A DNA stretch of 64,000 bases from Heterorhizobium halophytocola (lineage in GTDB: Bacteria; Pseudomonadota; Alphaproteobacteria; Rhizobiales; Rhizobiaceae). Made by a program: the position numbers and the translations under genes. The notes under the pieces are model-generated. The model was not told where the DNA came from. It searched no databases and saw only the letters and a list, made by a program, of their open reading frames with translations. The stretch spans positions 62,001 through 126,000 of the forward strand of contig NZ_JAGGJU010000010.1 of the NCBI RefSeq assembly GCF_017873095.1. The letters run 5' to 3'. Numbering within the stretch: position 1 is the stretch's first letter; each line of letters opens with the position of its first letter. This document shows positions 41,086 through 49,167 of the stretch, piece after piece.

Positions 41086-41502
41086 TCAATCGCGTGACTG
41101 GTCTGGCATAACCCTGGTAGCTTTTCTCAACATGCGCACAAACGCTGCCTGTTCATCCTCATTGAGGCCATCCATCAGCAGCACCTGCATATCGCGTAAA
41201 ATTGGGCGGACCTGCTGCAGCAAGTCGCTTCCGGTATTGGTTACGAAGAGTGATAAATCATCTCCTTCGCCCACGGATCGGATTAGCTTGGCATGCGCTA
41301 TCCGTTCGACAGCTGACTTCGTATCCGCCCGATCGAACGCTACATGGTCAGCAAGTCTTCTCGCATCCAGGCCCGGATGGTCGTTGATTGTTTGAAGGGC
41401 GGCACACTCGGCCGCCGTAAGGTTATAGCCTCGCCTGTGCATTTCTTCTGCAAGCAGGGAGGCGGACGCTTGTGTCAAGCGCCTGAGTAGCAGACCCGGC
41501 AT
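41086..41502 (-). CDS. MarR-family transcriptional regulator (third paralogue)
   Basis: This 138-aa winged-helix protein has LLRRLTQASASLLAEEMHRRGYNLT at the start and recognition helix ARRLADHVAFDRADTKSAVERI. It has a strong ribosome site (GGAGGGGA). It is related to the MarR proteins at 3173 and 41863 but more distant: the wing is changed and the C-terminal APLKV signature is missing. It is not paired with a mini winged-helix gene. Operator unknown; TCTAAATTAGA at 41527-41537, 25 bp upstream of its start, is a perfect 11-bp palindrome. Confidence 0.82.
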   Translation of the reverse strand: MPGLLLRRLTQASASLLAEEMHRRGYNLTAAECAALQTINDHPGLDARRLADHVAFDRADTKSAVERIAHAKLIRSVGEGDDLSLFVTNTGSDLLQQVRPILRDMQVLLMDGLNEDEQAAFVRMLRKATRVMPDQSRD

Positions 41503-41862
41503 ACTTCCCCTCCAGAAAACACATATTCTAAATTAGAGTACTTACATTTTCCAGGATTACAAATAATAATTCGCATATATTTCTGAGGGCGACGTTTCGC
41601 CGCCCTCCATCTCAGAATTACCAACTGCGAAAGTCCGAATTAAAATTGATTTCTAATGTAGAAATCATAGATAAATCCAGCACTTTACTTTTCTTGCAGG
41701 AGAAAAATTGGCGCCCTCCTCGACAACTATCTCGGCTTTGATTCGTATAGCAGGCGACGCTGCCTTTCAAGCCGCCTCAAAAGCCATGAAATAACCGCGA
41801 AAGCTCAAAAGGGGAAGAAATTACTTAAAATCTTGCGTCTAAACCGAATATCCAGGCGCCAA
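41503..41862. other. AT-rich non-coding interval between two MarR genes
   Basis: No supported gene in 360 bp. It holds a palindrome TCTAAATTAGA (41527-41537) near the start of the right-hand neighbour's promoter, and a hairpin GAGGGCG / CGCCCTC (41585-41591 with 41601-41607) without a T-run. The rest is AT-rich. Confidence 0.5.
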
Positions 41863-42321
41863 TTAGGTCACTTTAAGCGGGGCTCTGCTATTCTCGTTTA
41901 CTGCATCAGTCGCCTTTCGAAGGAGACTCATGAACGCTTCTCTTTCATTGGCATCGAGGCCCTGAAGTAGCAGATCCTGTGTATGCCGAACTATGGGGCG
42001 GAGCTTTTCAGTGATTATAGAGCCTGCGTCGGTCAAAAAAAGCTCGCGCGCCCGTCGGTCAGTCGGGCTAATTCGGCGGCGGACTAATTGTTTCTTCATT
42101 AAACGCTCGATCACGCCTCCCACGGTGACCCGGTCATGGGCTAGATTGTTGGCTAGCGTTGCCTGGTCCATACCCGGTCTGTCACCGATAGCCTGCAACG
42201 CAATATATTGAACGGGAGTGAGATCGTATCCCTGTGCCTTGGTCTCTTCTATAAACATCGAGACCGATGCTTGGTTCATTCGCCTCACTAGGTGAGATGG
42301 TAACTCCTGAAAATCCCGCAT
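41863..42321 (-). CDS. MarR-family transcriptional regulator (second copy of the paired cassette)
   Basis: This 152-aa protein is the same length as the MarR at 3173-3631 and collinear with it: LVRRMNQASVSMF, GYDLTPVQYIALQAIGD, DRVTVGGVIERL, SPTDRRARELFLT and the C-terminal ATDAVNENSRAPLKVT. It is divergent from a 75-aa mini winged-helix gene. It probably represses both genes through sites in the 227-bp interval. The ligand is unknown. It lies outside the integrase, in the accessory block leading to the tRNA gene. Confidence 0.85.
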   Translation of the reverse strand: MRDFQELPSHLVRRMNQASVSMFIEETKAQGYDLTPVQYIALQAIGDRPGMDQATLANNLAHDRVTVGGVIERLMKKQLVRRRISPTDRRARELFLTDAGSIITEKLRPIVRHTQDLLLQGLDANEREAFMSLLRKATDAVNENSRAPLKVT

Positions 42322-42473
42322 TTGTGTGCCCTTCAGCTTTTTGACAGGCCACCCGCTGGCCTTAATTGAAGATATAGTCGAAATTTTCCGGACTTAAATT
42401 ATATCTTAGACTCTTGGAAAAGATCGAACACTTATGCTCGGTAAGCGTTGCCCCCTAAGAAGCGTGGACGGTC

Positions 42474-42489
42474 TCAAATTCCCATTTGA
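42474..42489. promoter_or_regulatory. Inverted repeat upstream of the mini winged-helix gene
   Basis: TCAAAT and ATTTGA form a 6-bp inverted repeat around TCCC in the MarR/mini-gene divergent interval. It could be a MarR operator, but its sequence differs from the TTGCATGG palindrome at the first copy of the cassette. Confidence 0.35.
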
Positions 42490-42548
42490 AACGATCTACG
42501 TCTTTTAGGCGCAGCTACACTGCACGCCTCAAATAACGGAGGACGAGG

Positions 42549-42776
42549 ATGTCAGTTCCCCATCTAAATCACGAAGAACTCATCTGGTTAAGAGGGCTTC
42601 TCCGAGGAGGTGGCCAGCTAATGCCGGAAGATATCGCAATCAAATTAGAGCGAATTGGGCTGGTTGAACGACGAATCGTGGGTGAAGCCGCCTCTGCTCG
42701 ACGCGTTCTGGTTGTGAGCGCTACTGCGGATAAGCGACGTGCGAGAAACCTAGTTCGCCTGACAATGACGCACTAA
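42549..42776 (+). CDS. Small winged-helix-like protein paired with MarR (copy 2)
   Basis: This 75-aa protein has an ATG preceded by GGAGGACGAGG. The sequence HEELIWLRGLLRGGGQLMPEDIAIKLERIGLVERRIVGEA aligns with copy 1 over about 45 residues without gaps; the C-terminus is longer and more basic (KRRARNLVR). The fold is probably a minimal winged helix. Divergent from the MarR gene at 41863-42321, the same arrangement as at 3.2-4.0 kb. Function unknown. Confidence 0.72.
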   Translation: MSVPHLNHEELIWLRGLLRGGGQLMPEDIAIKLERIGLVERRIVGEAASARRVLVVSATADKRRARNLVRLTMTH

Positions 42777-42816
42777 AGTTTTACTCATTAGCCATTGTTA
42801 AGATGGCGGCATCCCC

Positions 42817-43848
42817 TCAGGCACGCATCAGCCAGTCGACAAAAGTGCTGCCGCCATCATTGGGCCCTCTCTGATCGATCTCCGAAGCGTCACGCGCTTC
42901 GCTTGGCCGAAAGCCGTAGCGTTTCTGGAATTGACGGCTAAATGAGGAAGGATTGACGAAGCCGTATTCGTAGGCGATCGAACTTATTAGCTTGCCTTCA
43001 TTTATTTTCGCCAAGGCCTGTTGGCAGGCAGCCAATCGACGGTTCTTTATGAAAGTCGCCACACCGCCATGATTTTCAAAAAGATAGAACAGATTGCGCC
43101 GAGATAGGCCGAGCCGTGCGCAGATCATGTCGGGCGTCAGATCCGGCGACTTAAGGTTTTCAGCTATGAAACGCCTGACACGGTCGAACTGGGTGGCCGC
43201 TATGGGGGCCTTGGCGGCCTCCAGGTTCGCCGGAGTCTGACGCACCATTGCTCTGACAAGGGATCCGAACGCTTCGTTCAAGGCCACGCCATCTGTAACA
43301 GTTAGCATGTGTGCCCGGTTTTTCACTGACAAGAGAAAATCTCCGATGATGCCAGACATCGGTCCCGCCACCCGCAAGTGCGAAGCCCGGTCGAGTTCCT
43401 CCGCGATGTCCCAAAAATCATCGCGGCTGAAAAATAGACTCGAATATTCCGCGCCTTCCAGCTTGCCAGCAAACGGAGCTGCATAGGAATAAAGCGCAAG
43501 GTCGCCAGCCTTGGCGCCAAATCCTCTGTGGTGACTGTCCACCTTCAGCCTTCCCTGCGTCACAAGGCCGAGGCACCAATGATCCAGCTGTGATTTGCGG
43601 ATAGCATTTGGGCCATAATCGAGGGTCAGGGAAGGAAGCGTATAATTGGTCAGGAACACCGAGCCTAATTGGAAGACTTCCGAACTCGCAAGAAACCCTG
43701 TCCTATGCGGTGCCGTCGCCTGTATGTCGGTCATCCCCTTGCTGAACGCACGCCAGGCATCAAGCTGCTCGTGCAATCCGTAAGATGCCGTCGAGAATTT
43801 GAGAGTTGGAACGGCTTTACCATCCGGCGCCATGGAGCTTTGCGTCAT
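42817..43848 (-). CDS. AraC-family transcriptional regulator
   Basis: This 343-aa protein. The C-terminal domain (about 228-330) has two helix-turn-helices: PDMICARLGLSRRNLFYLFENHG and ISSIAYEYGFVNPSSFSRQFQKRYGFRPSEARD, the classic AraC signature. The N-terminal 200 residues resemble AraC-binding-like domains of the OxyR/FeaR type (LDHWCLGLVTQGRL, KAGDLALY). It would activate or repress genes in response to an unknown ligand. No obvious structural target genes lie next to it. Confidence 0.88.
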   Translation of the reverse strand: MTQSSMAPDGKAVPTLKFSTASYGLHEQLDAWRAFSKGMTDIQATAPHRTGFLASSEVFQLGSVFLTNYTLPSLTLDYGPNAIRKSQLDHWCLGLVTQGRLKVDSHHRGFGAKAGDLALYSYAAPFAGKLEGAEYSSLFFSRDDFWDIAEELDRASHLRVAGPMSGIIGDFLLSVKNRAHMLTVTDGVALNEAFGSLVRAMVRQTPANLEAAKAPIAATQFDRVRRFIAENLKSPDLTPDMICARLGLSRRNLFYLFENHGGVATFIKNRRLAACQQALAKINEGKLISSIAYEYGFVNPSSFSRQFQKRYGFRPSEARDASEIDQRGPNDGGSTFVDWLMRA

Positions 43849-44533
43849 TTCGAATACTCTTCAGAAGCGACGACCAAAAACTTCAGTTCCACAAAATCAT
43901 ACGGCGTCGCACACACGGTATGGTTCAGCACCGCAGGCTTTTCACCTGAGTGCTCGTCCGCTAAATCGCCACCGGGACAGCCGTTCCCAATCGAAAATTG
44001 GCGTCAAGCCACCGGAAATGCCAGATATGAATAAGACCAAGACAGCCATATTTTTATCGACAAAACGCGCAATTGAATTCTCTCTGCGTGCAAAATGAGA
44101 CGCCGCTCGTAAAAACAGCTTTGTCTCAAATGCAGCGGTCGCAGAAACCTTGAGCGTGCACTCCGTATAAGGCGGCTATCTTTCTATTTCCATCCAACCA
44201 GACCCAACAAACGCATTTGTGATCAAATGCGGGAAATTTTAGATTTTCCAGTAGCGGCAAGCGTTGGCGGGCAACGGCACGACAATGGACGATGCGTATA
44301 TGCCGCACGATCCACGATTTCATCACGCCGAGAGTTGTCCCAAACCAACCATCATCATCGAATGTTCTAGGTAGCGTCCACCCTCAGCCGATAGGCATCC
44401 ACCGACAGACGAAAAATGCCTCGCTTAGCAGGCCTGAAGCGTGAACAAATGTGTCCAGCTTTTCGGGGGGTCGAAAATCGTCTGGACAACCAGCGGCATT
44501 TTATAAAATAAAATCAATGCCGTAAAAAAATGG
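43849..44533. other. Long AT-rich non-coding interval before tRNA-Leu
   Basis: About 685 bp with no supported gene. Short frames occur on both strands but lack ribosome sites or recognisable products. Just before the tRNA there is an AT-rich imperfect hairpin (CGGCATTTTAT to AATGCCG, about 44497-44523). This is where an attachment site could lie, since the tRNA 3' end faces this interval. Confidence 0.5.
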
Positions 44534-44618
44534 TGGTGCCCCATGCCGGAATCGAACCAGCACTCCTTTCGGAACTCGATTTTGAGTCGAGCGCGTCTAC
44601 CAGTTCCGCCAATGGGGC
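44534..44618 (-). tRNA. tRNA-Leu (anticodon CAA)
   Basis: Minus-strand tRNA of 85 nt including an encoded CCA. Acceptor stem GCCCCAT pairs with ATGGGGC; the anticodon stem CTCGA/TCGAG encloses loop CTCAAAA with anticodon CAA; a long variable arm as in class II tRNAs; T arm with GGTTCGATTCC. It is divergent from the YqaA-like gene. The 3' end points towards the accessory block and prophage. Confidence 0.95.
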
Positions 44619-44808
44619 CCGAGCGATCTCGGAGATCGAAACTGCGGGTCGGACTATACGAATGGCCATGCCATGGTCAACAGGCTTTTTGACCGCCTTC
44701 TATTTCACGCAATTGTTTGTAGGCTGGCGCTCTCGGAATAGCGCGGGGTGATTTACACGAGCCCGCCACTTTCCTATGACCCTTGTGCGCTCAAACCGGA
44801 AACCGTCA

Positions 44809-45399
44809 ATGCTGCGTCGAATTTACGACTGGACCATGTCGCTGGCATCTCGCAAGTCAGCGGAAGTCTGGCTCGCCATCATCGCCTTCGTGGAAAGCTC
44901 GGTCTTCCTGGTGCCCGCGGACGTGCTGTTCATCCCCATGACGCTTGCCCGGCCGGAGCGGGCCTGGCGCTATGCGTTGACGGCCACACTGTTTTCAGTG
45001 CTCGGCGGCATCGCCGGCTGGATGCTCGGCTACTATGCCTTCGAGACGATTGCCCGCCCGATCCTCGAATTCTATGGCAAGGCCGAGGCCTTCGATAGCC
45101 TGCGCACCGGCGTCGACTACAAGACGGTGCTGCTGCTGCTTGTCACCTCCGGCCTCGCGCACCTGCCGCCGATCAAGGTGGTCACCATCCTGGCCGGCGT
45201 TGCCCATGTCGACATCGTGCTTTTCATCGTCTCGGCGATCCTTGCGCGGGGCGCCCGATTCCTGCTGATCGCCTGGCTGCTCAGACGCTACGGCGAACCG
45301 ATCCGCCATTTCATCGAAAAGCAGATGGGCCGCATCGCCCTTGCCCTGGCGGCCTTTGCCATTCTCGCCTATCTCGCCTACCGCTTCCTTGCCCACTGA
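44809..45399 (+). CDS. YqaA/DedA-family membrane protein
   Basis: This 196-aa protein is from Met at 44809 (MLRRIYDW); an upstream ATG at 44776 adds 11 polar residues. It has several membrane segments and the family pattern AEVWLAIIAFVESSVFLVPADVLFIPMTLARPERAWRYA, then GGIAGWMLGYYAFETI, and GLAHLPPIKVVTILAG. Members of this SNARE-associated/DedA superfamily are inner-membrane transporter-like proteins implicated in envelope integrity. It is followed by dsbB 12 bp downstream, so probably co-transcribed. Confidence 0.85.
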   Translation: MLRRIYDWTMSLASRKSAEVWLAIIAFVESSVFLVPADVLFIPMTLARPERAWRYALTATLFSVLGGIAGWMLGYYAFETIARPILEFYGKAEAFDSLRTGVDYKTVLLLLVTSGLAHLPPIKVVTILAGVAHVDIVLFIVSAILARGARFLLIAWLLRRYGEPIRHFIEKQMGRIALALAAFAILAYLAYRFLAH

Positions 45400-45411
45400 G
45401 AACCCCGCCCC

Positions 45412-45921
45412 ATGGACACGACGCAATCGCAAAATCGCACTCTTGCCGCCCTGCTGGTCACGGTCGGAATGATCGTGGTCATCGGCTCGGCGCTCGCCTT
45501 CGAGCATATCGGCGGCTATATCCCCTGCCATCTCTGCCTGATCGAGCGGAAACCCTATTATATCGGGATCCCCCTCGGCGTGCTGGCCGTGGTCTCGCAC
45601 ATGCTGAAACTGCCGGTCTGGATCACCCGCACTTTGCTGGGGCTCATCGCCCTGCTGATGATCGCCGATGCCGGGATCAGCGCCTATCATGCCGGCGTGG
45701 AATACAAGTGGTGGGACGGACCGTCGAGCTGCACCTTCGATGCGACGTCCGGAGGCGGTGGCGGCGGAGACATCCTCAGCCAGCTAAACGACGTCCATGG
45801 TCCGAGCTGCTCGGATGCGGCGATCCGCATTCTCGGCCTGTCGCTTGCCGGCTGGAACGTGATTGCCGGCCTGGTACTTTCAGCCATTGCCGCCTTCGGC
45901 GCAAAGCAGAAGGCCGCCTGA
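45412..45921 (+). CDS. dsbB: Disulfide bond formation protein B
   Basis: This 169-aa four-helix membrane protein has the redox pair Cys39-Cys42 (PCHLC) in the first periplasmic loop and a second pair, Cys107 and Cys133, in the next loop. These are the residues DsbB uses to reoxidise DsbA and pass electrons to quinone. The second loop contains a run of six glycines. It forms a two-gene unit with the preceding YqaA-like gene. Confidence 0.9.
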   Translation: MDTTQSQNRTLAALLVTVGMIVVIGSALAFEHIGGYIPCHLCLIERKPYYIGIPLGVLAVVSHMLKLPVWITRTLLGLIALLMIADAGISAYHAGVEYKWWDGPSSCTFDATSGGGGGGDILSQLNDVHGPSCSDAAIRILGLSLAGWNVIAGLVLSAIAAFGAKQKAA

Positions 45922-45934
45922 CGAGGGCGGCCTT
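45910..45934 (+). terminator. Hairpin at the end of dsbB
   Basis: A 9-bp perfect stem (AAGGCCGCC / GGCGGCCTT) overlaps the last codons and stop of dsbB. No T-run follows, so termination is uncertain; it could be a mRNA 3' end stabiliser. Confidence 0.4.
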
Positions 45935-45961
45935 GAGAGCAGGAGACGGCGGTCGGCCGGA

Positions 45962-46525
45962 TTAGGGCTGCAATTCGCTGTCCCAGTAGAGATAGTCGAT
46001 CCAGCTGTCGTGCAGGTAGTTCGGCGGAAACAGCCGGCCGTTGTTGTGCAGATCGTGCACGGTGGGCCGGTAGGGTTTCTGCGACGGAAACATCTGCGCC
46101 TGGCGCGGCAGCTTGCTGCCTTTCCTCAGATTGCACGGCGAACAGGCCGCCACGACATTTTCCCAGGTCGTCTCGCCGCCATGGGCGCGCGGGATCACAT
46201 GGTCGAAGGTCAGGTCGTCATGGGTTCCGCAATATTGGCACTGGAAGCGGTCGCGCAGGAAGACGTTGAACCGGGTAAAGGCCGGGTTGCGGGTCGGCTG
46301 GACATAGGATTTCAGGCTGACGACGCTCGGCACACGCATGCTGAAGCTGGGCGAGCACACCGAATGGTCGTATTCGGCGATGATGTTGACGCGATCGAGG
46401 AACACCGCCTTGATCGCATCCTGCCAGGACCAGAGGGAAAGCGGATAATAGCTAAGCGGCCTGTAATCGGCATTCAGCACGAGCGCCGGCAGGGAACTGG
46501 GAGAAACAGCAATCGTCAAGGGCAT
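45962..46525 (-). CDS. HNH endonuclease family protein
   Basis: This 187-aa protein has the HNH motif: CQYCGT, DLTFDHVIPRAHGGETTWENVVAACSPCNLRKG, with two CxxC pairs for zinc and the DH/N/H nuclease residues. N-terminal 100 residues (VLNADYRPLSYYPLSLWSWQDAIKAVF) are a domain conserved in chromosomal HNH proteins of alphaproteobacteria. Cellular role unknown, perhaps DNA repair, since a DNA glycosylase gene is next (82 bp away). Confidence 0.85.
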   Translation of the reverse strand: MPLTIAVSPSSLPALVLNADYRPLSYYPLSLWSWQDAIKAVFLDRVNIIAEYDHSVCSPSFSMRVPSVVSLKSYVQPTRNPAFTRFNVFLRDRFQCQYCGTHDDLTFDHVIPRAHGGETTWENVVAACSPCNLRKGSKLPRQAQMFPSQKPYRPTVHDLHNNGRLFPPNYLHDSWIDYLYWDSELQP

Positions 46526-46606
46526 CTCCTAGATCGATTCGTCATCTACTCCTTCTATATTAGGTCCGTTGTTACAGGATTGTGAAGCCAAATAAATACG
46601 GGGCTT

Positions 46607-47284
46607 TCAGGCCTGCGACAGATTGGCCCCGGGGGTCGCCTCGCGACCGGTGTTCAGCGCATAGAACGCCCAGAACAGACGGGCGGCCACCGCGCGCCAT
46701 GGCTGCCAGCAAAGCGCGATTTCGCGGACCGCGGCGATATCGGGCCGCTCGGGCAGACCGAAGGCAAGCTGCACGGCGACCCGGAGCGCCAGATCCCCCG
46801 CCGGGAAGATATCCGGATGTCCGCCGCAGAACATCAGATAGACCTCGGCGGTCCAGGGGCCGATCCCCGGCAGCGCGACGAGTTCGGCAAGTGCTTCATC
46901 GGCCGGCAAGGCGGCGATTGCCAGGAGGTCGATATCGCCCGCTGCATCCCGCGCCGCAAGATGCCGCAAGGTGCGGATCTTCGCCCCCGAAAGGCCGATC
47001 GAGGCAATCTGCTCGTCCGGCAGTCCGGCAAAACCGGCAGCGGTCGGCGGCGTTCCGGTGGCCGCCACGAGCCGGCGCCATATGGCATCGGCACTTGCCC
47101 GCGACACCATCTGCGATACGACGATATGGGCAAGGCCCGCAAAGCCGGGTTCGGCAAGCCGCAGCGGAAGCGGACCCGTCAGCCGGCTGATCGGCTGGAG
47201 GCGCGGATCGCGCAGGATGAGAGCGTCCAGGCCTCGCGCCACGTCGGCGGACGATCGGATGGGTGTCAGGAGGTCGGATGTCAC
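46607..47284 (-). CDS. alkA: DNA-3-methyladenine glycosylase II-type protein
   Basis: This 225-aa protein of the HhH-GPD family has a helix-hairpin-helix LVALPGIGPWTAEVYLMF and catalytic aspartate in FPAGDLALR. It excises alkylated bases to start base-excision repair. Slightly shorter than E. coli AlkA, lacking its N-terminal domain. Divergent from gluQ, with 32 bp between starts. Confidence 0.88.
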   Translation of the reverse strand: MTSDLLTPIRSSADVARGLDALILRDPRLQPISRLTGPLPLRLAEPGFAGLAHIVVSQMVSRASADAIWRRLVAATGTPPTAAGFAGLPDEQIASIGLSGAKIRTLRHLAARDAAGDIDLLAIAALPADEALAELVALPGIGPWTAEVYLMFCGGHPDIFPAGDLALRVAVQLAFGLPERPDIAAVREIALCWQPWRAVAARLFWAFYALNTGREATPGANLSQA

Positions 47285-47316
47285 GCACGGTACCGGCTTG
47301 GTGAAAGAAGATCTTC

Positions 47317-48213
47317 GTGGCAGAAGAAATCATGATCGCCGACATCCGTCAAAAGTCCCGCTTCCGTTTTGCCCCGAGCCCCAACGGTGCGCTGCATCTG
47401 GGTCATGCGCTTTCAGCCTTGCTGAACCACGACATGGCGGCCGCGGAGCAAGGAGACTTCCTGCTGCGGATCGAGGATATCGACATCAACAGATGTACGC
47501 CCGAGCTGGAGCGGGCGATCCTGGACGATCTCCACTGGCTCGGCCTTGGCTGGGACGGGCCCGTTCGACGGCAATCCGAGCATCTCGCCCATTACCGTGC
47601 GGCGCTCGACCGGCTGATTGCAGAAGATCTCGCCTACCCCGCCTTCTTGACGCGCGGCGACGTGAAGGCGCAGGTCGCCGCTGCCGAGCAGGTCGGCGCG
47701 GCCTGGCCGCGAGACCCGGACGGCGCACCGCATTATCCGGGCGAGGACAGAGGCCTCGACGCGAATGTGCGCGGCAGGCGGATCGCGGCCGGCGACCGGC
47801 ATGCCTGGCGGCTCGACATGCAGGCAGCACTTGCCAGGATAAAACAGCCGCTTGCCTGGACGGAAAGCGGTGAGGCCGAGCGGGGCGAGATCGAGGCAGA
47901 TCCGTCGGCCTGGGGCGACATCGTGCTGTGGCGCGCGGATGCGCCGTCGAGCTATCACCTGTCGGTCGTGCTGGACGATGCGCTGCAGGGCATTACCCAT
48001 GTGGTCCGCGGTCTCGACCTCTATCATGCAACCAGCGTGCATCGGCTGCTGCAGGTGCTGCTCGGCTTGCCCGCGCCGCTTTATCATCATCACAGGCTGG
48101 TGCTTGCCGACGACGGTCGAAAGCTGTCGAAGAGCAACGGAGATGCGGGGCTGGCGGCCTTGCGGGACACCGGCGCCTCACCGCTCGACATCCGCCGTCT
48201 CGTCGGGCTCTAG
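47317..48213 (+). CDS. gluQ: Glutamyl-Q tRNA(Asp) synthetase
   Basis: This 298-aa paralogue of the catalytic part of glutamyl-tRNA synthetase has FAPSPNGALHLGHALSALLNHD (HIGH-like) and KLSKSNGD (KMSKS-like), with no anticodon-binding domain. It attaches glutamate to the queuosine base of tRNA(Asp). GTG at 47317 or ATG at 47332 may be the start. The end overlaps the YihY gene on the other strand by 36 bp. Confidence 0.9.
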   Translation: MAEEIMIADIRQKSRFRFAPSPNGALHLGHALSALLNHDMAAAEQGDFLLRIEDIDINRCTPELERAILDDLHWLGLGWDGPVRRQSEHLAHYRAALDRLIAEDLAYPAFLTRGDVKAQVAAAEQVGAAWPRDPDGAPHYPGEDRGLDANVRGRRIAAGDRHAWRLDMQAALARIKQPLAWTESGEAERGEIEADPSAWGDIVLWRADAPSSYHLSVVLDDALQGITHVVRGLDLYHATSVHRLLQVLLGLPAPLYHHHRLVLADDGRKLSKSNGDAGLAALRDTGASPLDIRRLVGL

Positions 48214-49083
48214 CCCGTCCGCCGCAGCAGGTTCGATGACGGCAGCGGGTATGACGGAGAATTTCAGGAAAGCCGCATTCACCTCTGCGCCGATCAGAAA
48301 GATCACGGCGATCATGTAGAGGAAGACGATGACGATCATGATCGATGCCAGCCCGGCATAGGTGGCCGCGTAATTGGCGAAATTGCCGAGATAATAGGTG
48401 AAGATCAGGCCGCCGATCATCCACAGGAAGATCGTCAGGCAGACGCCGGGCAGCACGTCGATCAGCCGCCGCTTGCCGGCCGGCAGACCGAGATGGGAAA
48501 CCACCAGTCCGATGACGAGGACGGAGATCGTGCCCATGATCCGCCAGGTCGACAGCGTCGTCAGCAGGCCCTTCATCAGCGGGAACCAGGTCTCGGCGAA
48601 ACGCAGCGCGATCGGCACGGCGACCAGAAGCGTGCTGAGAAACGCCAGCACGACGACGGCGAGCAGCACATAGCCGAGGCTGACGAGACGGGTGATGTAC
48701 CAGGCGCGGGGCTCGGATACCCGATAGGCGCGGTTGAGCGCGATCCTCAGCGCCTCCACCCCGTTGGAGGCGAAATAGGCAGCGGCCAGCACCGAGATCG
48801 TCAGCAGGCCGCCGCGCGGAATGGTCAGGACCCGGATCAGTTCGTCCGACAACGGCGAGGCGATCTCCTCCGGCCAGGTGTCGAAAATCAGGTGGATGGC
48901 GGTCTCCGTGAAGCTGTCGGCACCGAGAAAAGCCGCCATGGCTGCGCCGAAGATCAGGAAGGGAAAGACCGCCAGCAGGGCCGAAAGCGCGATATGGCTG
49001 GCCATCGCCCAGCCATCATCCTCGCTGAAATGAAAAATGGCATCCAGTATCACTCGGACGAGCGTTTTCGCGACGGCTCGCAT
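48178..49083 (-). CDS. YihY/BrkB-family membrane protein
   Basis: This 301-aa protein is from Met at 49083 (MRAVAKTLVRVILDAIFHFSEDDG). It has about six membrane segments and the family patterns GWAMASHIALSALLAVFPFLIF and YFASNGVEALRIALNRAYRV. Function unknown; family members are widely conserved inner-membrane proteins. Upstream, the frame stays open but contains no sensible protein. Convergent overlap of 36 bp with gluQ; divergent from the SDR gene. Confidence 0.88.
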   Translation of the reverse strand: MRAVAKTLVRVILDAIFHFSEDDGWAMASHIALSALLAVFPFLIFGAAMAAFLGADSFTETAIHLIFDTWPEEIASPLSDELIRVLTIPRGGLLTISVLAAAYFASNGVEALRIALNRAYRVSEPRAWYITRLVSLGYVLLAVVVLAFLSTLLVAVPIALRFAETWFPLMKGLLTTLSTWRIMGTISVLVIGLVVSHLGLPAGKRRLIDVLPGVCLTIFLWMIGGLIFTYYLGNFANYAATYAGLASIMIVIVFLYMIAVIFLIGAEVNAAFLKFSVIPAAVIEPAAADGLEPDETADVER

Positions 49084-49167
49084 TCCATCCCCTTGTCCTT
49101 GGCCAGGATCGTTTGCCAGGCCGAATCGAATATGGGAAGGGTAACCGCTTTTTGAAGGAGGCACTGC

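Noticed and set aside
41585-41607. GC-rich hairpin between two MarR genes as a terminator
   Set aside because: No T-run follows on either strand, and neither neighbour ends there.
44126-44326. 66-codon minus-strand frame upstream of the tRNA
   Set aside because: No ribosome site and no recognisable product; treated as non-coding.
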